A stretch of 64,000 nucleotides of DNA from Nocardia takedensis NBRC 100417 (lineage in GTDB: Bacteria; Actinomycetota; Actinomycetes; Mycobacteriales; Mycobacteriaceae). This document shows positions 47,984 through 55,817 of the stretch, piece after piece (positions within the stretch are counted from its first letter, which is position 1; each line of letters starts with the position of its first letter). The notes below the pieces were generated by a model. That model was given only the letters and a program-made list of their open reading frames with translations, was not told the origin of the DNA and did not search any database. The position numbers and the translations under genes are program-made. Location: contig NZ_BAGG01000266.1 in NCBI RefSeq assembly GCF_000308695.1, forward strand, positions 124,001-188,000. Direction: 5' to 3'.

Positions 47984-48193
47984 ATGAAACCACAGGTCGC
48001 GCGGTCCGGCGGGGCCCGCTTCGTCGGCCCCACCGACCTGGCGGCCACGATCAGCGCTCTGCGTCCGGTCGAGAGTCGGTTCTTCGAGTTGGTGGAACGG
48101 CTCGCGGAGGTCGAAGAGGACGCCGAGGACGAGCGGTTCGAGACCGACGTCCCGCGCGATCCGGCGTTCATCGATCCCGCCGTGCCGGCGTGA
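47984..48193 (+). CDS. Small hypothetical protein
   Basis: A 69-residue protein: MKPQVARSGGARFVGPTDLA, then ATISALRPVESRFFELVERL and an acidic part AEVEEDAEDERFETD, ending DPAFIDPAVPA. It shows one amphipathic helix and an acidic tail. It is divergent from the small gene at 47957, with 26 bases between start codons. The Shine-Dalgarno (GGACGCGG) is weak. Third-position GC and absence of rare codons are consistent with a real gene. Function unknown. Confidence 0.45.
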   Translation: MKPQVARSGGARFVGPTDLAATISALRPVESRFFELVERLAEVEEDAEDERFETDVPRDPAFIDPAVPA

Positions 48194-48299
48194 GTGTCGA
48201 AACCCGCCTGAGCCGGCGACCCGCTCGCGATCCGCTCGGATCGACCTGTGTCGGTCCCGCCCGAACGGGAACACCGGGCGTGTGACGAGAGGAGATAAC

Positions 48300-48650
48300 A
48301 TGCGCACCAGCGCTTTCGCCATCATCGCGGTGTCCTCGCTGGGATTGCTGTCCGGATGCGCCTCCGGTTCGGCTTCCCATCCCGCGGCGGCCTCGGAGGT
48401 CTCGACCAGCAAGTCCGACAACGCCTCCCATGTGATTCCCGACGTCCTCGGCGACCGCCCCGCCGTCGCCCGCGAACGCGTCGAGGCCGCGGGCTTCCGG
48501 GTGGATGTCATCGGCGGCACGGGGCGCGGTCCCGGCGGCGGGCAGTGCGTCGTCGGCGAGCAGATCCCCGACGGCGGTCAGCAGGCGCCCGCCGATTCGC
48601 TGGTCACGCTGCGCACCCACGAAGTGGGGCCGACGACGCTCGCGTGCTGA
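48300..48650 (+). CDS. PASTA domain lipoprotein
   Basis: A 116-residue lipoprotein. The signal peptide (MRTSAFAIIAVSSLGLLSGC) ends in the lipobox LSGC, Cys20. After a short Ser/Ala linker there is one PASTA repeat: VIPDVLGDRPAVARERVEAAGFRVDVIGG, then GGGQCVVGEQIPDGGQQAPADSLVTLRT. PASTA domains bind cell-wall peptidoglycan or muropeptides in Ser/Thr kinases and penicillin-binding proteins. In a free lipoprotein they probably serve as a wall-binding or sensing module. GAGAGGAGATAAC precedes the ATG. It stands before a second lipoprotein (esterase-like) gene, 44 bases away. Confidence 0.82.
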   Translation: MRTSAFAIIAVSSLGLLSGCASGSASHPAAASEVSTSKSDNASHVIPDVLGDRPAVARERVEAAGFRVDVIGGTGRGPGGGQCVVGEQIPDGGQQAPADSLVTLRTHEVGPTTLAC

Positions 48651-48694
48651 GCGGCGGCGGATAGGGTTGGCAGGGGGGTCGGCTAGGAGGCGGC

Positions 48695-49921
48695 ATGCGG
48701 TCGGCGGTGCGACGGTTCGGCGGAGCGGTCCGGTGTCCGCGCGTGCTCGCGGCCGTCGCCGCGGTGCTCGCCCTGCTCGTGGCGACGGGGTGTGCGGAGT
48801 CCGGGCGGGAGTCCGCCGTCCCGCGCGGCGAAGTCGTCTCGGTGGAGCCGCTGAAGTCGCTGTCGCAACCCGAGACCGCGGCCTACCTGGGCCGGTGGTC
48901 GATCGAGACGCCGGTGCGCAACGGTGTCGAGGCGTACCGGGTCGTCTACCGGACCGTGGACCCGCACGGTGACCCGATCACCGCCAGCGGACTGGTGGCG
49001 CTGCCCACGACCGAGCAGCACCGGTTGCGCGTGGTCAGCTACGCGCACGGCACCATCGTGCGTCGCGACGAAGCCCCGTCCGCCGACAGCGAGACCGACC
49101 GCGTCCGCACCCTCATGTTCGCCGCGGCAGGTCACGCCGCGGTCGCCCCCGACTACCTCGGCCTCGGCTCGGGCCCGGGCCGCCACCCGTACCTGCACGC
49201 GGGCGCCGAGGCGAGCGCGTCGCTGGATCTGCTGCGCGCGGCACGCGCCGTCGCCGCGGACAAGGGCCGCGAACTCGCCCCCGAGGTATTGGTCACCGGG
49301 TACTCCCAGGGCGGTCACGCCGCCGCCGCGCTGGCCCGGGCACTGCACGATCGCCCCGGCGATTTCACCCTCGGCGCGTTGTCGGCGATCAGCGGGCCGT
49401 ACGCGCCGCGCGCAGTGCAGAATCCCGCGTCGTTCGACGGCCGGGTCACCCCGCGCAACGCGGTGGTCTTCCTGACCTACTGGATCACCGCGATGAACAC
49501 GATCTTCCACCTCTACGACGATCCGGCCGAGGCGTTCCGCGAACCATACGCCGCCCGCGTCGGCGACCTGTTCGACGGCGACCACGACCTGCTGTCGATC
49601 AGCGGCTCGCTGCCTGCCGCCCCGGCGGATCTGCTCACCCCCGAATTCCGGGCCTGGGCCGACGACCCGACCGGTGCGGCGCTGCGCGCCCTCGACGCGA
49701 GCGAGGGCGTCTGCGACTGGACCGCCGATGTTCCCGTGCGACTGTCGGTGTCGAGCGCCGACCGCAGCGTGCCGCCGGAGAACGCCGACCACTGCCTGCG
49801 CACGCTGCGCGGCGACCGGGTCGAACGCGTCGATCTCGGCCCCATCGACCACGGGGCCACCGCGCGGGTGGGACTGGCCCTGACCCTGGAGTGGTTCGAT
49901 CAGCTCACCGCCGCGCACTGA
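48695..49921 (+). CDS. Secreted lipase/esterase-like alpha/beta hydrolase lipoprotein
   Basis: A 408-residue exported hydrolase of the secretory lipase (LIP) type. A long signal peptide ends in LVATGC, a lipobox with Cys about residue 31. The fold features are GLVALPTTEQHRLRVVSYAHGTI, AAAGHAAVAPDYLGLGSG, the nucleophile elbow GYSQGGHAAAALAR with Ser204, and LSVSSADRSVPPENADHCLRTL with the probable catalytic Asp. The His is probably in PIDHGATARVG. The family hydrolyses acyl esters such as glycerides. It is the second of two consecutive lipoprotein genes. Confidence 0.83.
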   Translation: MRSAVRRFGGAVRCPRVLAAVAAVLALLVATGCAESGRESAVPRGEVVSVEPLKSLSQPETAAYLGRWSIETPVRNGVEAYRVVYRTVDPHGDPITASGLVALPTTEQHRLRVVSYAHGTIVRRDEAPSADSETDRVRTLMFAAAGHAAVAPDYLGLGSGPGRHPYLHAGAEASASLDLLRAARAVAADKGRELAPEVLVTGYSQGGHAAAALARALHDRPGDFTLGALSAISGPYAPRAVQNPASFDGRVTPRNAVVFLTYWITAMNTIFHLYDDPAEAFREPYAARVGDLFDGDHDLLSISGSLPAAPADLLTPEFRAWADDPTGAALRALDASEGVCDWTADVPVRLSVSSADRSVPPENADHCLRTLRGDRVERVDLGPIDHGATARVGLALTLEWFDQLTAAH

Positions 49922-50165
49922 ACCGGATTCGTCGTCCCGGTGAGGTCGGCGCTGTTCTGTCGTTTCGACCGAAGACCGCAACGCCGCGCACGCGGCGACG
50001 ATGGCATGGAACCCCGATCCGGTCGGTCACGGAGGTGACCTGGTGAGCGGGTGCGACTTCGCGCGCACCGACTCGACATCCTGCGGCATCCCCACGGCGC
50101 CTGCCGAGACGGCAGTTCTACCGGCAGCGATTTCGATGTCGGGCGATGTGACGACGAAATGCTCT

Positions 50166-50188
50166 GCGTACCAGTGATTCTGGTACGC
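50166..50188. promoter_or_regulatory. Orphan 23-bp TetR-like palindrome
   Basis: GCGTACCAG (50166-50174) and CTGGTACGC (50180-50188) are perfect 9-base arms with a 5-base centre. It lies 17 bases after the stop of the leftward corA gene and between two converging genes, with no regulator next to it. It resembles a TetR operator (GTACCAG...CTGGTAC) more than a terminator, as no T-run follows. It could be a remnant of a lost gene or a terminator. CTGCCG-AGA-CGGCAG at 50101-50115 is a second small palindrome in the same gap. Confidence 0.45.
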
Positions 50189-50204
50189 TAGCGAGCCGCG
50201 CGGA

Positions 50205-51227
50205 TCACAGCCAGTGGTTGCGGCGGAAGACGACGACCAGGGACGTGCACAGCACGGCGATCAGGCCCAGCACCAGCGGGTAACCCCACGGCTGGTCCAA
50301 TTCGGGCATGTGCTCGAAATTCATGCCGTAGATGCCGGCGAAGACCGTCGGAACCGCGGCGACGGCCGCCAGCGAGGAGATCTTGCGCATATCGGTGTTC
50401 TGCTGCACGCCGATCTGCGCCAGCGCGGCGTTGATCAGCGAGTTGAGCGATTCGCCCGCGTCGTGGATGCGGTCGGCGGCCTGCACGTGGTGATCGGCGA
50501 CGTCGCGCAGATAGCGCCGGACCTCCTTGGGGAACGGTGTCTCCGGTTTGCCGAGGGCGATCAGCGCGGGCGCGAGCGGACCCACCGTGCGCCGCAACTC
50601 CACCACATCGCGTTTGAGCTGGTACAGGCAAGTGATCGGGACGTCGCAGCCGGGCGTGAACACGTCCTCCTCCATCGCGTCCACATCGCGTTCCACCGCG
50701 GCGGTGACCTCGAGGTAGGTGTCGACCACGCGGTCGGCGATCGCGTGCAGGGCCGCGCCCGGCCCCAGTCGGAGCCTGTCGGCGTCGGCGGCCGGCGCGC
50801 GCCGCAGGCCCGACTGGTCGCCCCGCCCCACGGCGACGACGAATTCCGGCGCGGTGAAGACCAGGAGTTCGCCCGTCTGCGCGATCGCCCCGGACTCGTG
50901 CGCGGCCTCCGCCCGGTAGGCGACGGTGCGCAGCACCAGGAACAAGGTGTCGTCGTAGCGTTCCAGCTTCGGCCGCTGACCGGCCTCGACGACGTCCTCC
51001 ACCGCGAGCGGGTGCAGACCGAACGCCGTCGCCAGTTCGGCCATGTCCTCGGCGTCCGGATCGTGCAACCACACCCACACGAACCCCTCGCCCCGTCGGC
51101 GCACCTCCGCGAGCGCGTCGGCGGGCGTGAACCGGTCCGGTAACGCCCGCCCGCCCACGAAGACCGCGCAATCCGGCAGCGCGGCCTTCGCGAAGGTCTC
51201 GGCGGGCCGCTCAGTCGTAACCGTCAT
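50205..51227 (-). CDS. corA: CorA family magnesium/cobalt transporter
   Basis: A 340-residue channel of the CorA superfamily. The N-terminal cytoplasmic funnel (1-about 260) includes FVWVWLHDPDAEDMAELATAFGLHPLAVEDVVEAGQRPKLERYDDTLFLVLRTV-type segments. The long stalk helix ends at the membrane. TM1 carries IYGMNFEHMPELDQ, in which YGMNFE and the MPE are the conserved selectivity and loop motif. TM2 is PLVLGLIAVLCTSLVVVFRRNHWL. A homopentamer mediates magnesium uptake. There is no M-box riboswitch or other element that I can identify. It is the second of two adjacent leftward membrane-related genes. Confidence 0.92.
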   Translation of the reverse strand: MTVTTERPAETFAKAALPDCAVFVGGRALPDRFTPADALAEVRRRGEGFVWVWLHDPDAEDMAELATAFGLHPLAVEDVVEAGQRPKLERYDDTLFLVLRTVAYRAEAAHESGAIAQTGELLVFTAPEFVVAVGRGDQSGLRRAPAADADRLRLGPGAALHAIADRVVDTYLEVTAAVERDVDAMEEDVFTPGCDVPITCLYQLKRDVVELRRTVGPLAPALIALGKPETPFPKEVRRYLRDVADHHVQAADRIHDAGESLNSLINAALAQIGVQQNTDMRKISSLAAVAAVPTVFAGIYGMNFEHMPELDQPWGYPLVLGLIAVLCTSLVVVFRRNHWL

Positions 51228-51274
51228 GCCACGCGGTTTTCCGGTCCGCCGCCGCCCAAACCCCTACCGCCGGT

Positions 51275-52483
51275 TCAGAGATAGCGGCGGATGGGGCGGA
51301 CGGCGGCTTCGCGCAGGCGTTGCAGGGGGGAGCGGCGCTTCCAGCGGGAGCGTTCGATCCGGACGCTGACCTCGGCGTCGTCATCGAAGTGGGCGTCCAG
51401 GGTGGCCGTGAATTGCTCGTCGAGGACCGCGAGCATGATCTCCTCGTCGTGGTCGAGGGAGCGGCGGTTGAAGTTGGTGGAGCCGACCAGGGACGCGATG
51501 CCGTCGACGGTGATGATCTTGGCGTGCATCATCGTGGGCTGGTACTGCATGATCCGCACGCCGCAGGCCAGCAAGTCCTCGTAGTAGTGCTGTCCGGCCA
51601 ACTGGCAGACCCGCTTGTCGGTGTGCGGTCCCGGCAGCAGGATCTCCACCTGCACGCCGCGACGGGCGGCGGCGCAGAGCAATTCGATGAAATAGCTGTC
51701 GGGGGAGAAGTAGGCGGTCGCCAGGCGCAGGCGCGACTCGGCGGATTCGATCACCACGCGCAGCAGGGTCTGCATGTCCTGCCAGCCGAAACTCGCCGAT
51801 CCGCGCACCACTTGGATCAGGGCGTCACCGTGCTGTTCGTGCGCGGTGAACCGGTCGCGCTGGTCGTAGAGTTCGTCGTGGCATTCGGCCCAGTTCTGCG
51901 CGAACGCGGCGGCGATGCCGTCCACCGCCGGGCCTTGGACCCGCACGTGGGTGTCGCGCCACTCGTTCTCGTCGCGAGCGTCACCGCACCACTCCTCGGC
52001 GATCCCGACGCCGCCGGTGAACGCCGCCGTCTCGTCGGTGACCAGCACCTTGCGGTGGCACCGATGATTCTGCTTGAGCGGCGACAGGTACAGCGGTTTG
52101 CGGAACCACGCGATCTGGACGCCCGCGTCCTCCATGTCGGACAGCAGATCCTTCTCGATGGATCGGCTGCCGAACCCGTCGAGGAGCAATCGCACCCGCA
52201 GGCCCGCGCGCGCCCGTTCGGCCAGCGCGGCGGCGAATTCGCGGGCGATGTCGCCGCGCCAGTACACGAAGGTCATCATGTCGATCGTGTGCTCGGCGGT
52301 GCGGATGGCCTCGAGCATCGCCGGGAAGATCTCGTCGCCGTTGCGCAACACCGTCAGGGCGTTGCCTTCGGTGACGGTGATCCCGATCAACCGCTCCAAT
52401 CGCCTGCGCATCCGTGCGACGCGCTCGTCGGGTGCGCCGACGGTGGGCGCGTCAGCGAGGGACCGATCCTGGGTACTGGTCAC
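51275..52483 (-). CDS. Phospholipase D-like/cardiolipin synthase-type protein
   Basis: A 402-residue protein with two PLD domains. The first HKD motif is CHRKVLVTDETAAFTGGVGI (H-R-K-x4-D); the second is MHAKIITVDGIASLVGSTN (H-A-K-x4-D). Other family segments are TIDMMTFVYWRGDIAREFAAALAERARAGLRVRLLLDG and LRLATAYFSPDSYFIELLCAAARRGVQVEILLPG. Cardiolipin synthases of this type join two phosphatidylglycerol molecules. Most bacterial Cls have N-terminal membrane helices, which are missing here, so a soluble PLD-like hydrolase is also possible. The GTG at 52483 with GGAGGAG is preferred; an upstream frame to 52657 is also open. Confidence 0.85.
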   Translation of the reverse strand: MTSTQDRSLADAPTVGAPDERVARMRRRLERLIGITVTEGNALTVLRNGDEIFPAMLEAIRTAEHTIDMMTFVYWRGDIAREFAAALAERARAGLRVRLLLDGFGSRSIEKDLLSDMEDAGVQIAWFRKPLYLSPLKQNHRCHRKVLVTDETAAFTGGVGIAEEWCGDARDENEWRDTHVRVQGPAVDGIAAAFAQNWAECHDELYDQRDRFTAHEQHGDALIQVVRGSASFGWQDMQTLLRVVIESAESRLRLATAYFSPDSYFIELLCAAARRGVQVEILLPGPHTDKRVCQLAGQHYYEDLLACGVRIMQYQPTMMHAKIITVDGIASLVGSTNFNRRSLDHDEEIMLAVLDEQFTATLDAHFDDDAEVSVRIERSRWKRRSPLQRLREAAVRPIRRYL

Positions 52484-52718
52484 GACAAACTCCTCCACGG
52501 GCGGCCGCCGTTCCGGACCCGGCATGTCCGGTTCTCGCGGCCGGTAGATATCCAGTGACCCGGTGGACTCGCCGACGCGCCCCGTTTCCCATCGTGGCCG
52601 CGCCGCCGCGTCCGGCGTCACCGCATCATCTGGTACCCGCTCAGCGCCGGAATTCACCCCCTGGGACGGTTGTCACTCCTGGTGACCGATAATTCGGACA
52701 AATAGGGCGCATTCGCGA

Positions 52719-53312
52719 TCAGGTGTCGGACCGCCGTGCGCGGGCGATACGGACGGCGCGCAGACCCTGAGGTGGCGCGTCGCGGAATTCGGGGGTGTCG
52801 TAGGCGGCCAGGAGGTCGGGGGCGGCGTGGTCTTCGAGGTCGGTGAAGCCGAAGGTGCGCAGACGCGCGGCGAGGTCGGCGGGTGTGGTGGTGCTCAGCA
52901 CCGGTTCGCCTTCGGCGGCCAGACGTTCGGCGCGGGCGCGCGCGTAGTCGCGGTCCTCGTCGGTGTCCGGCGGTCGCAGGTAGTCGAAGATCACCTCGGT
53001 GGGCGCGGCCTGGGTCGCGATGTAGTCGAGGGTGGCGTCGACGGCTTCCGGCGTGAGATAGAAGACGACGCCGAGCCACACGAAGACCGCCGGCGCCGTG
53101 CGATCGAACCCCGCGGCCGCGAGTCCCGCAGCCAAGGTGTCGGTTTCGAAATCGACGGGGGCGAAGGTCAGCGTGGCGGGGACCTCGATTCCGGCGTCGG
53201 CGAGGCGTTCGCGCTTCCACGCCTGGGTCGCGGGGTGGTCGACCTCGAAGACGCGCAGATCCGTCCGCCGGCCGCGGTAGCCGAAGGTGTCCAGGCCCGC
53301 GAACCTACACAT
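52719..53312 (-). CDS. N-terminally truncated class I SAM-dependent methyltransferase (LCM/TIGR00027 type)
   Basis: A 197-residue remnant of a SAM-dependent methyltransferase. The segment GLDTFGYRGRRTDLRVFEVDHPATQAWKRERL matches the family motif GLDTRAYRL...VFEVDHP. Then come FAPVDFETDTLAAGLAAAGFD, VFVWLGVVFYLTPEAVDATLDYIA and IFDYLRPP. Normal members have about 80-90 residues before the GLDT loop (with the GCG-type SAM loop directly before it). Here the ATG starts 6 residues before it and no Shine-Dalgarno is present. The gene is therefore probably a 5'-truncated, inactive copy. The missing part is not found upstream, where the divergent hemerythrin gene lies. Confidence 0.6.
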   Translation of the reverse strand: MCRFAGLDTFGYRGRRTDLRVFEVDHPATQAWKRERLADAGIEVPATLTFAPVDFETDTLAAGLAAAGFDRTAPAVFVWLGVVFYLTPEAVDATLDYIATQAAPTEVIFDYLRPPDTDEDRDYARARAERLAAEGEPVLSTTTPADLAARLRTFGFTDLEDHAAPDLLAAYDTPEFRDAPPQGLRAVRIARARRSDT

Positions 53313-53410
53313 CGCGGCTGAGCCTGCGGGACCCTCGCGTGCGTTATCGTCGGGAGCCGAGTGACGCCGACTGTCCGGCGCTCGCCTGACGCGCGTATCA
53401 GGGAGGAATC

Positions 53411-53980
53411 GTGGACATCACCCAGCTCATCCTCGACGACCACCACGAACAGCGGCGACTGTTCGCGATCCTGGAACAGATCGACCGCGGCGACACCGGC
53501 GTGCTCGCCGCGATCTGGGACAGGCTCGCGGCCTTCCTCGAACTGCACGCGCAGGCCGAGGAGGAGATCTTCTATCCCGAACTGCTGCGCGTGGGCGTCG
53601 CGGCCCACCGGGCGGCCGGCGTCGAGGACGAAACCATCGACGCCATCGGCGATCACAACGAGATCAGGGACGCGGTCGCCGAAGTGGCGCGTCACCAGGT
53701 CGGCACCGACGAGTGGTTCGCGGCGGTCACCGCGGCGAACGAAGCCAACAGCGATCACATGGCCGAGGAGGAACGCGAAGGTCTCACCGACTTCCGCCGC
53801 CTGGCCGACCTCGCGCGCCGCCATCGCCTCGCCGTCGCCTTCGCCGCCTACGAGGCGCGCAACTACGCGGGCGTCCGCGCCGTCGACAAGGACCCCGTCG
53901 ACTACGTCCGCGCCGAGGAGCGCAAACTGCGCACCACCGCGGCCGGTTCGCTGAGTGTGGGCACGCTCAAACAGAGCTGA
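53411..53980 (+). CDS. Hemerythrin domain-containing protein
   Basis: A 189-residue protein. The N-terminal hemerythrin/HHE-type four-helix bundle has ILDDHHEQRRLFAILEQID, LAAFLELHAQAEEEIFYPELL, AIGDHNEIRDAVAEVARH and AANEANSDHMAEEEREGL. The His and Glu residues could bind a di-iron centre. The C-terminus (AVDKDPVDYVRAEERKL) is helical and not part of the bundle. Actinobacterial HHE proteins are linked to oxygen, nitric oxide or oxidative-stress handling. GGGAGGAATC precedes the GTG start. It is divergent from the truncated methyltransferase gene. Confidence 0.87.
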   Translation: MDITQLILDDHHEQRRLFAILEQIDRGDTGVLAAIWDRLAAFLELHAQAEEEIFYPELLRVGVAAHRAAGVEDETIDAIGDHNEIRDAVAEVARHQVGTDEWFAAVTAANEANSDHMAEEEREGLTDFRRLADLARRHRLAVAFAAYEARNYAGVRAVDKDPVDYVRAEERKLRTTAAGSLSVGTLKQS

Positions 53981-54063
53981 CCGCGCGCCCCGCGCCGGGA
54001 TGCGCGTACGGTAGCGGTGCGGGGGCGGGGACCCTCGACCAGTGCCGTTTCCCGGAGGGTTCA

Positions 54064-54849
54064 GTGAAAGCGCTCGCCACCCGCGCGGCCCGGAGTCTGC
54101 GCGCCCGGGCCCGCCACGTCGCGGACCGGGTCGGCCCGCGCGCCGACGAACAGCGCGTCATCGCCGAAGCCGCCGACTACTGGACCAGCCCCACCGCGCG
54201 GGCCTGGGCGGGCAATTCGCATTGGCGAGAAGGCATTCCGGATCATTTCGACCGGGTCGGCCGCGAACATCTGGCGTTGTTCGACAAGCTCGCCCGAGTC
54301 CTGGACGCCCCGCCCGCCTCGGCGCGAATCGTGGAATGGGGTTCCGGCGGCGGAGCCAACGCGGTCGCCTTCGCCCCGCGCGCCGCGGAATTCGTCGCCG
54401 TCGACGTCGCGCGGGGCAGCCTCGACGAATGCGCCCGCACCGTCGGCTCGGTCTGCGACACCCCGGTCCGGCCCGTGTTGATCGACGTGGCCGACCCGGA
54501 GTCCGCCGTCGCGACCATCGGCCCCGGCAGTTGCGATATCTTCCTGTGCCTGTACGTGATCGAACTCGTGCCGTCCCGCGACTACGCCGCGCGCATCCTG
54601 GACATCGCCGCGCGGTTGCTCGCGCCCACGGGGGTGGTGTTCGTCCAGATCAAGTACCGCGACAGCGAGAATCGTTCACCGCACCGCCGCAACTACGGAC
54701 GAAACCTGGCCTCCCAGACGATCTTCCCGATCGACGCCTTCTGGCAACTCGCCCGCGAGCGCGGCCTCGCCCCCGAGGCGATGACCCTCGTCCCGGACAC
54801 CGACCTCGACAAGAACTACGCCTACTTCCTGTTGACTCTCGCGCGCTGA
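54064..54849 (+). CDS. Class I SAM-dependent methyltransferase
   Basis: A 261-residue methyltransferase. Motif I is ARIVEWGSGGGANAVAFAPRA; motif II is EFVAVDVARGSLDECARTVG. Then CDIFLCLYVIELVPSRDYAARILDIAARLLAPTGVVFVQIKY covers motifs post-I to III. The ending NLASQTIFPIDAFWQLARERG suggests a small-molecule or sugar methyltransferase. GGAGGGTTCA precedes the GTG. It is preceded by the hemerythrin gene on the same strand (83 bases) and ends 3 bases before the convergent LysR gene. Substrate unknown. Confidence 0.82.
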   Translation: MKALATRAARSLRARARHVADRVGPRADEQRVIAEAADYWTSPTARAWAGNSHWREGIPDHFDRVGREHLALFDKLARVLDAPPASARIVEWGSGGGANAVAFAPRAAEFVAVDVARGSLDECARTVGSVCDTPVRPVLIDVADPESAVATIGPGSCDIFLCLYVIELVPSRDYAARILDIAARLLAPTGVVFVQIKYRDSENRSPHRRNYGRNLASQTIFPIDAFWQLARERGLAPEAMTLVPDTDLDKNYAYFLLTLAR

Positions 54850-54852
54850 CCG

Positions 54853-55746
54853 TCAGCGGGCGATGTCGCGGCCCAAGGTCCGCAGGATGTCCAGACACGC
54901 GGCGACCGAAGGCTGCGCCGCCGCGCCCGCGCGGGTGACGGCCTCGATCCGGCGCGCGACGCGGATGTCGCTGACCGGAATCCGAACCAGATCGCGGACC
55001 AGGCCGACGTAGCGGGGCAGCAGCGCGATGCCGACGCCCGCGTGGACGAGTTCCTCCACCACACGGAAGTCGTTGAGCCGCTGCACGATGCGCGGGGGAG
55101 TCCCGGTGATCGCGGACAGCGACCGCAGGACGTCGTCGGCCATCAGGCCGCCCTCGACGCCGATCCAGTCCTCCGCCGACAGTTCCGCGAGTTCGACGCT
55201 CGCGCGGGCGGCGAGGCGGTGGTCGGGCGCGAGCAGGATGTCCAGCGGTTCGCGCAGCAGGACCGCGGTGTCGAGGCGGTGGCTCCACGGCGTCACGTCG
55301 CGGTCGTCGCGGTGCACGACCACGATGTCGAAGTCGGCGAGTTGGCGCGGGGCGTGCGCGGCGGGAACGTCGATATCGCGGCCGACGATCTCGACGCCGA
55401 GCGCCCGCGCGGCCGACAGCAGACCGGGGAGCAGCATCGCGGCCCCCGACGGGAACAGCGAGATCCGCACCGCGCCACGGGGTGCGGCGCGGTAGCTGTC
55501 CATCTCGGCACGGGCGCGGTCCAGATCGCCGAGGACACGATCGGCGTGCCCGGCCAGCGCCCGGCCCGCCTCGGTCAGGCGGACTCGTCGTCCGTCGGGT
55601 TCCAGCAGTGCCACGCCCGCCTCGCCGCGCAAGGTCCGCAATTGCTGGGAGACCGCCGACGGCGTCATGGCCAGCGCCTCGGCCACCGCCGTGACGGTGC
55701 CGCGTTCGGCCAGTTCGCGCAGGATGCGCAGGCGTTCCAGATTCAT
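54853..55746 (-). CDS. LysR family transcriptional regulator
   Basis: A 297-residue regulator. The N-terminal HTH is ERLRILRELAERGTVTAVAEALAMTPSAVSQQLRTLRGEAGVALLEPDGRRVRLTEAGRAL-like. The effector domain begins GAVRISLFPSGAAMLLPGLLSAARA. It is divergent from an EamA-type exporter gene, with 71 bases between the chosen starts, so it probably activates that gene in response to the exported compound. LysR/EamA divergent pairs are common (amino acid or metabolite export). Confidence 0.88.
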   Translation of the reverse strand: MNLERLRILRELAERGTVTAVAEALAMTPSAVSQQLRTLRGEAGVALLEPDGRRVRLTEAGRALAGHADRVLGDLDRARAEMDSYRAAPRGAVRISLFPSGAAMLLPGLLSAARALGVEIVGRDIDVPAAHAPRQLADFDIVVVHRDDRDVTPWSHRLDTAVLLREPLDILLAPDHRLAARASVELAELSAEDWIGVEGGLMADDVLRSLSAITGTPPRIVQRLNDFRVVEELVHAGVGIALLPRYVGLVRDLVRIPVSDIRVARRIEAVTRAGAAAQPSVAACLDILRTLGRDIAR

Positions 55747-55817
55747 GAAGGAACCCTACACAGATGTGCGGAACCCTTCGATTGTGCTACTCTGATCGCG
55801 CTGCCAGGCTCGACGGC

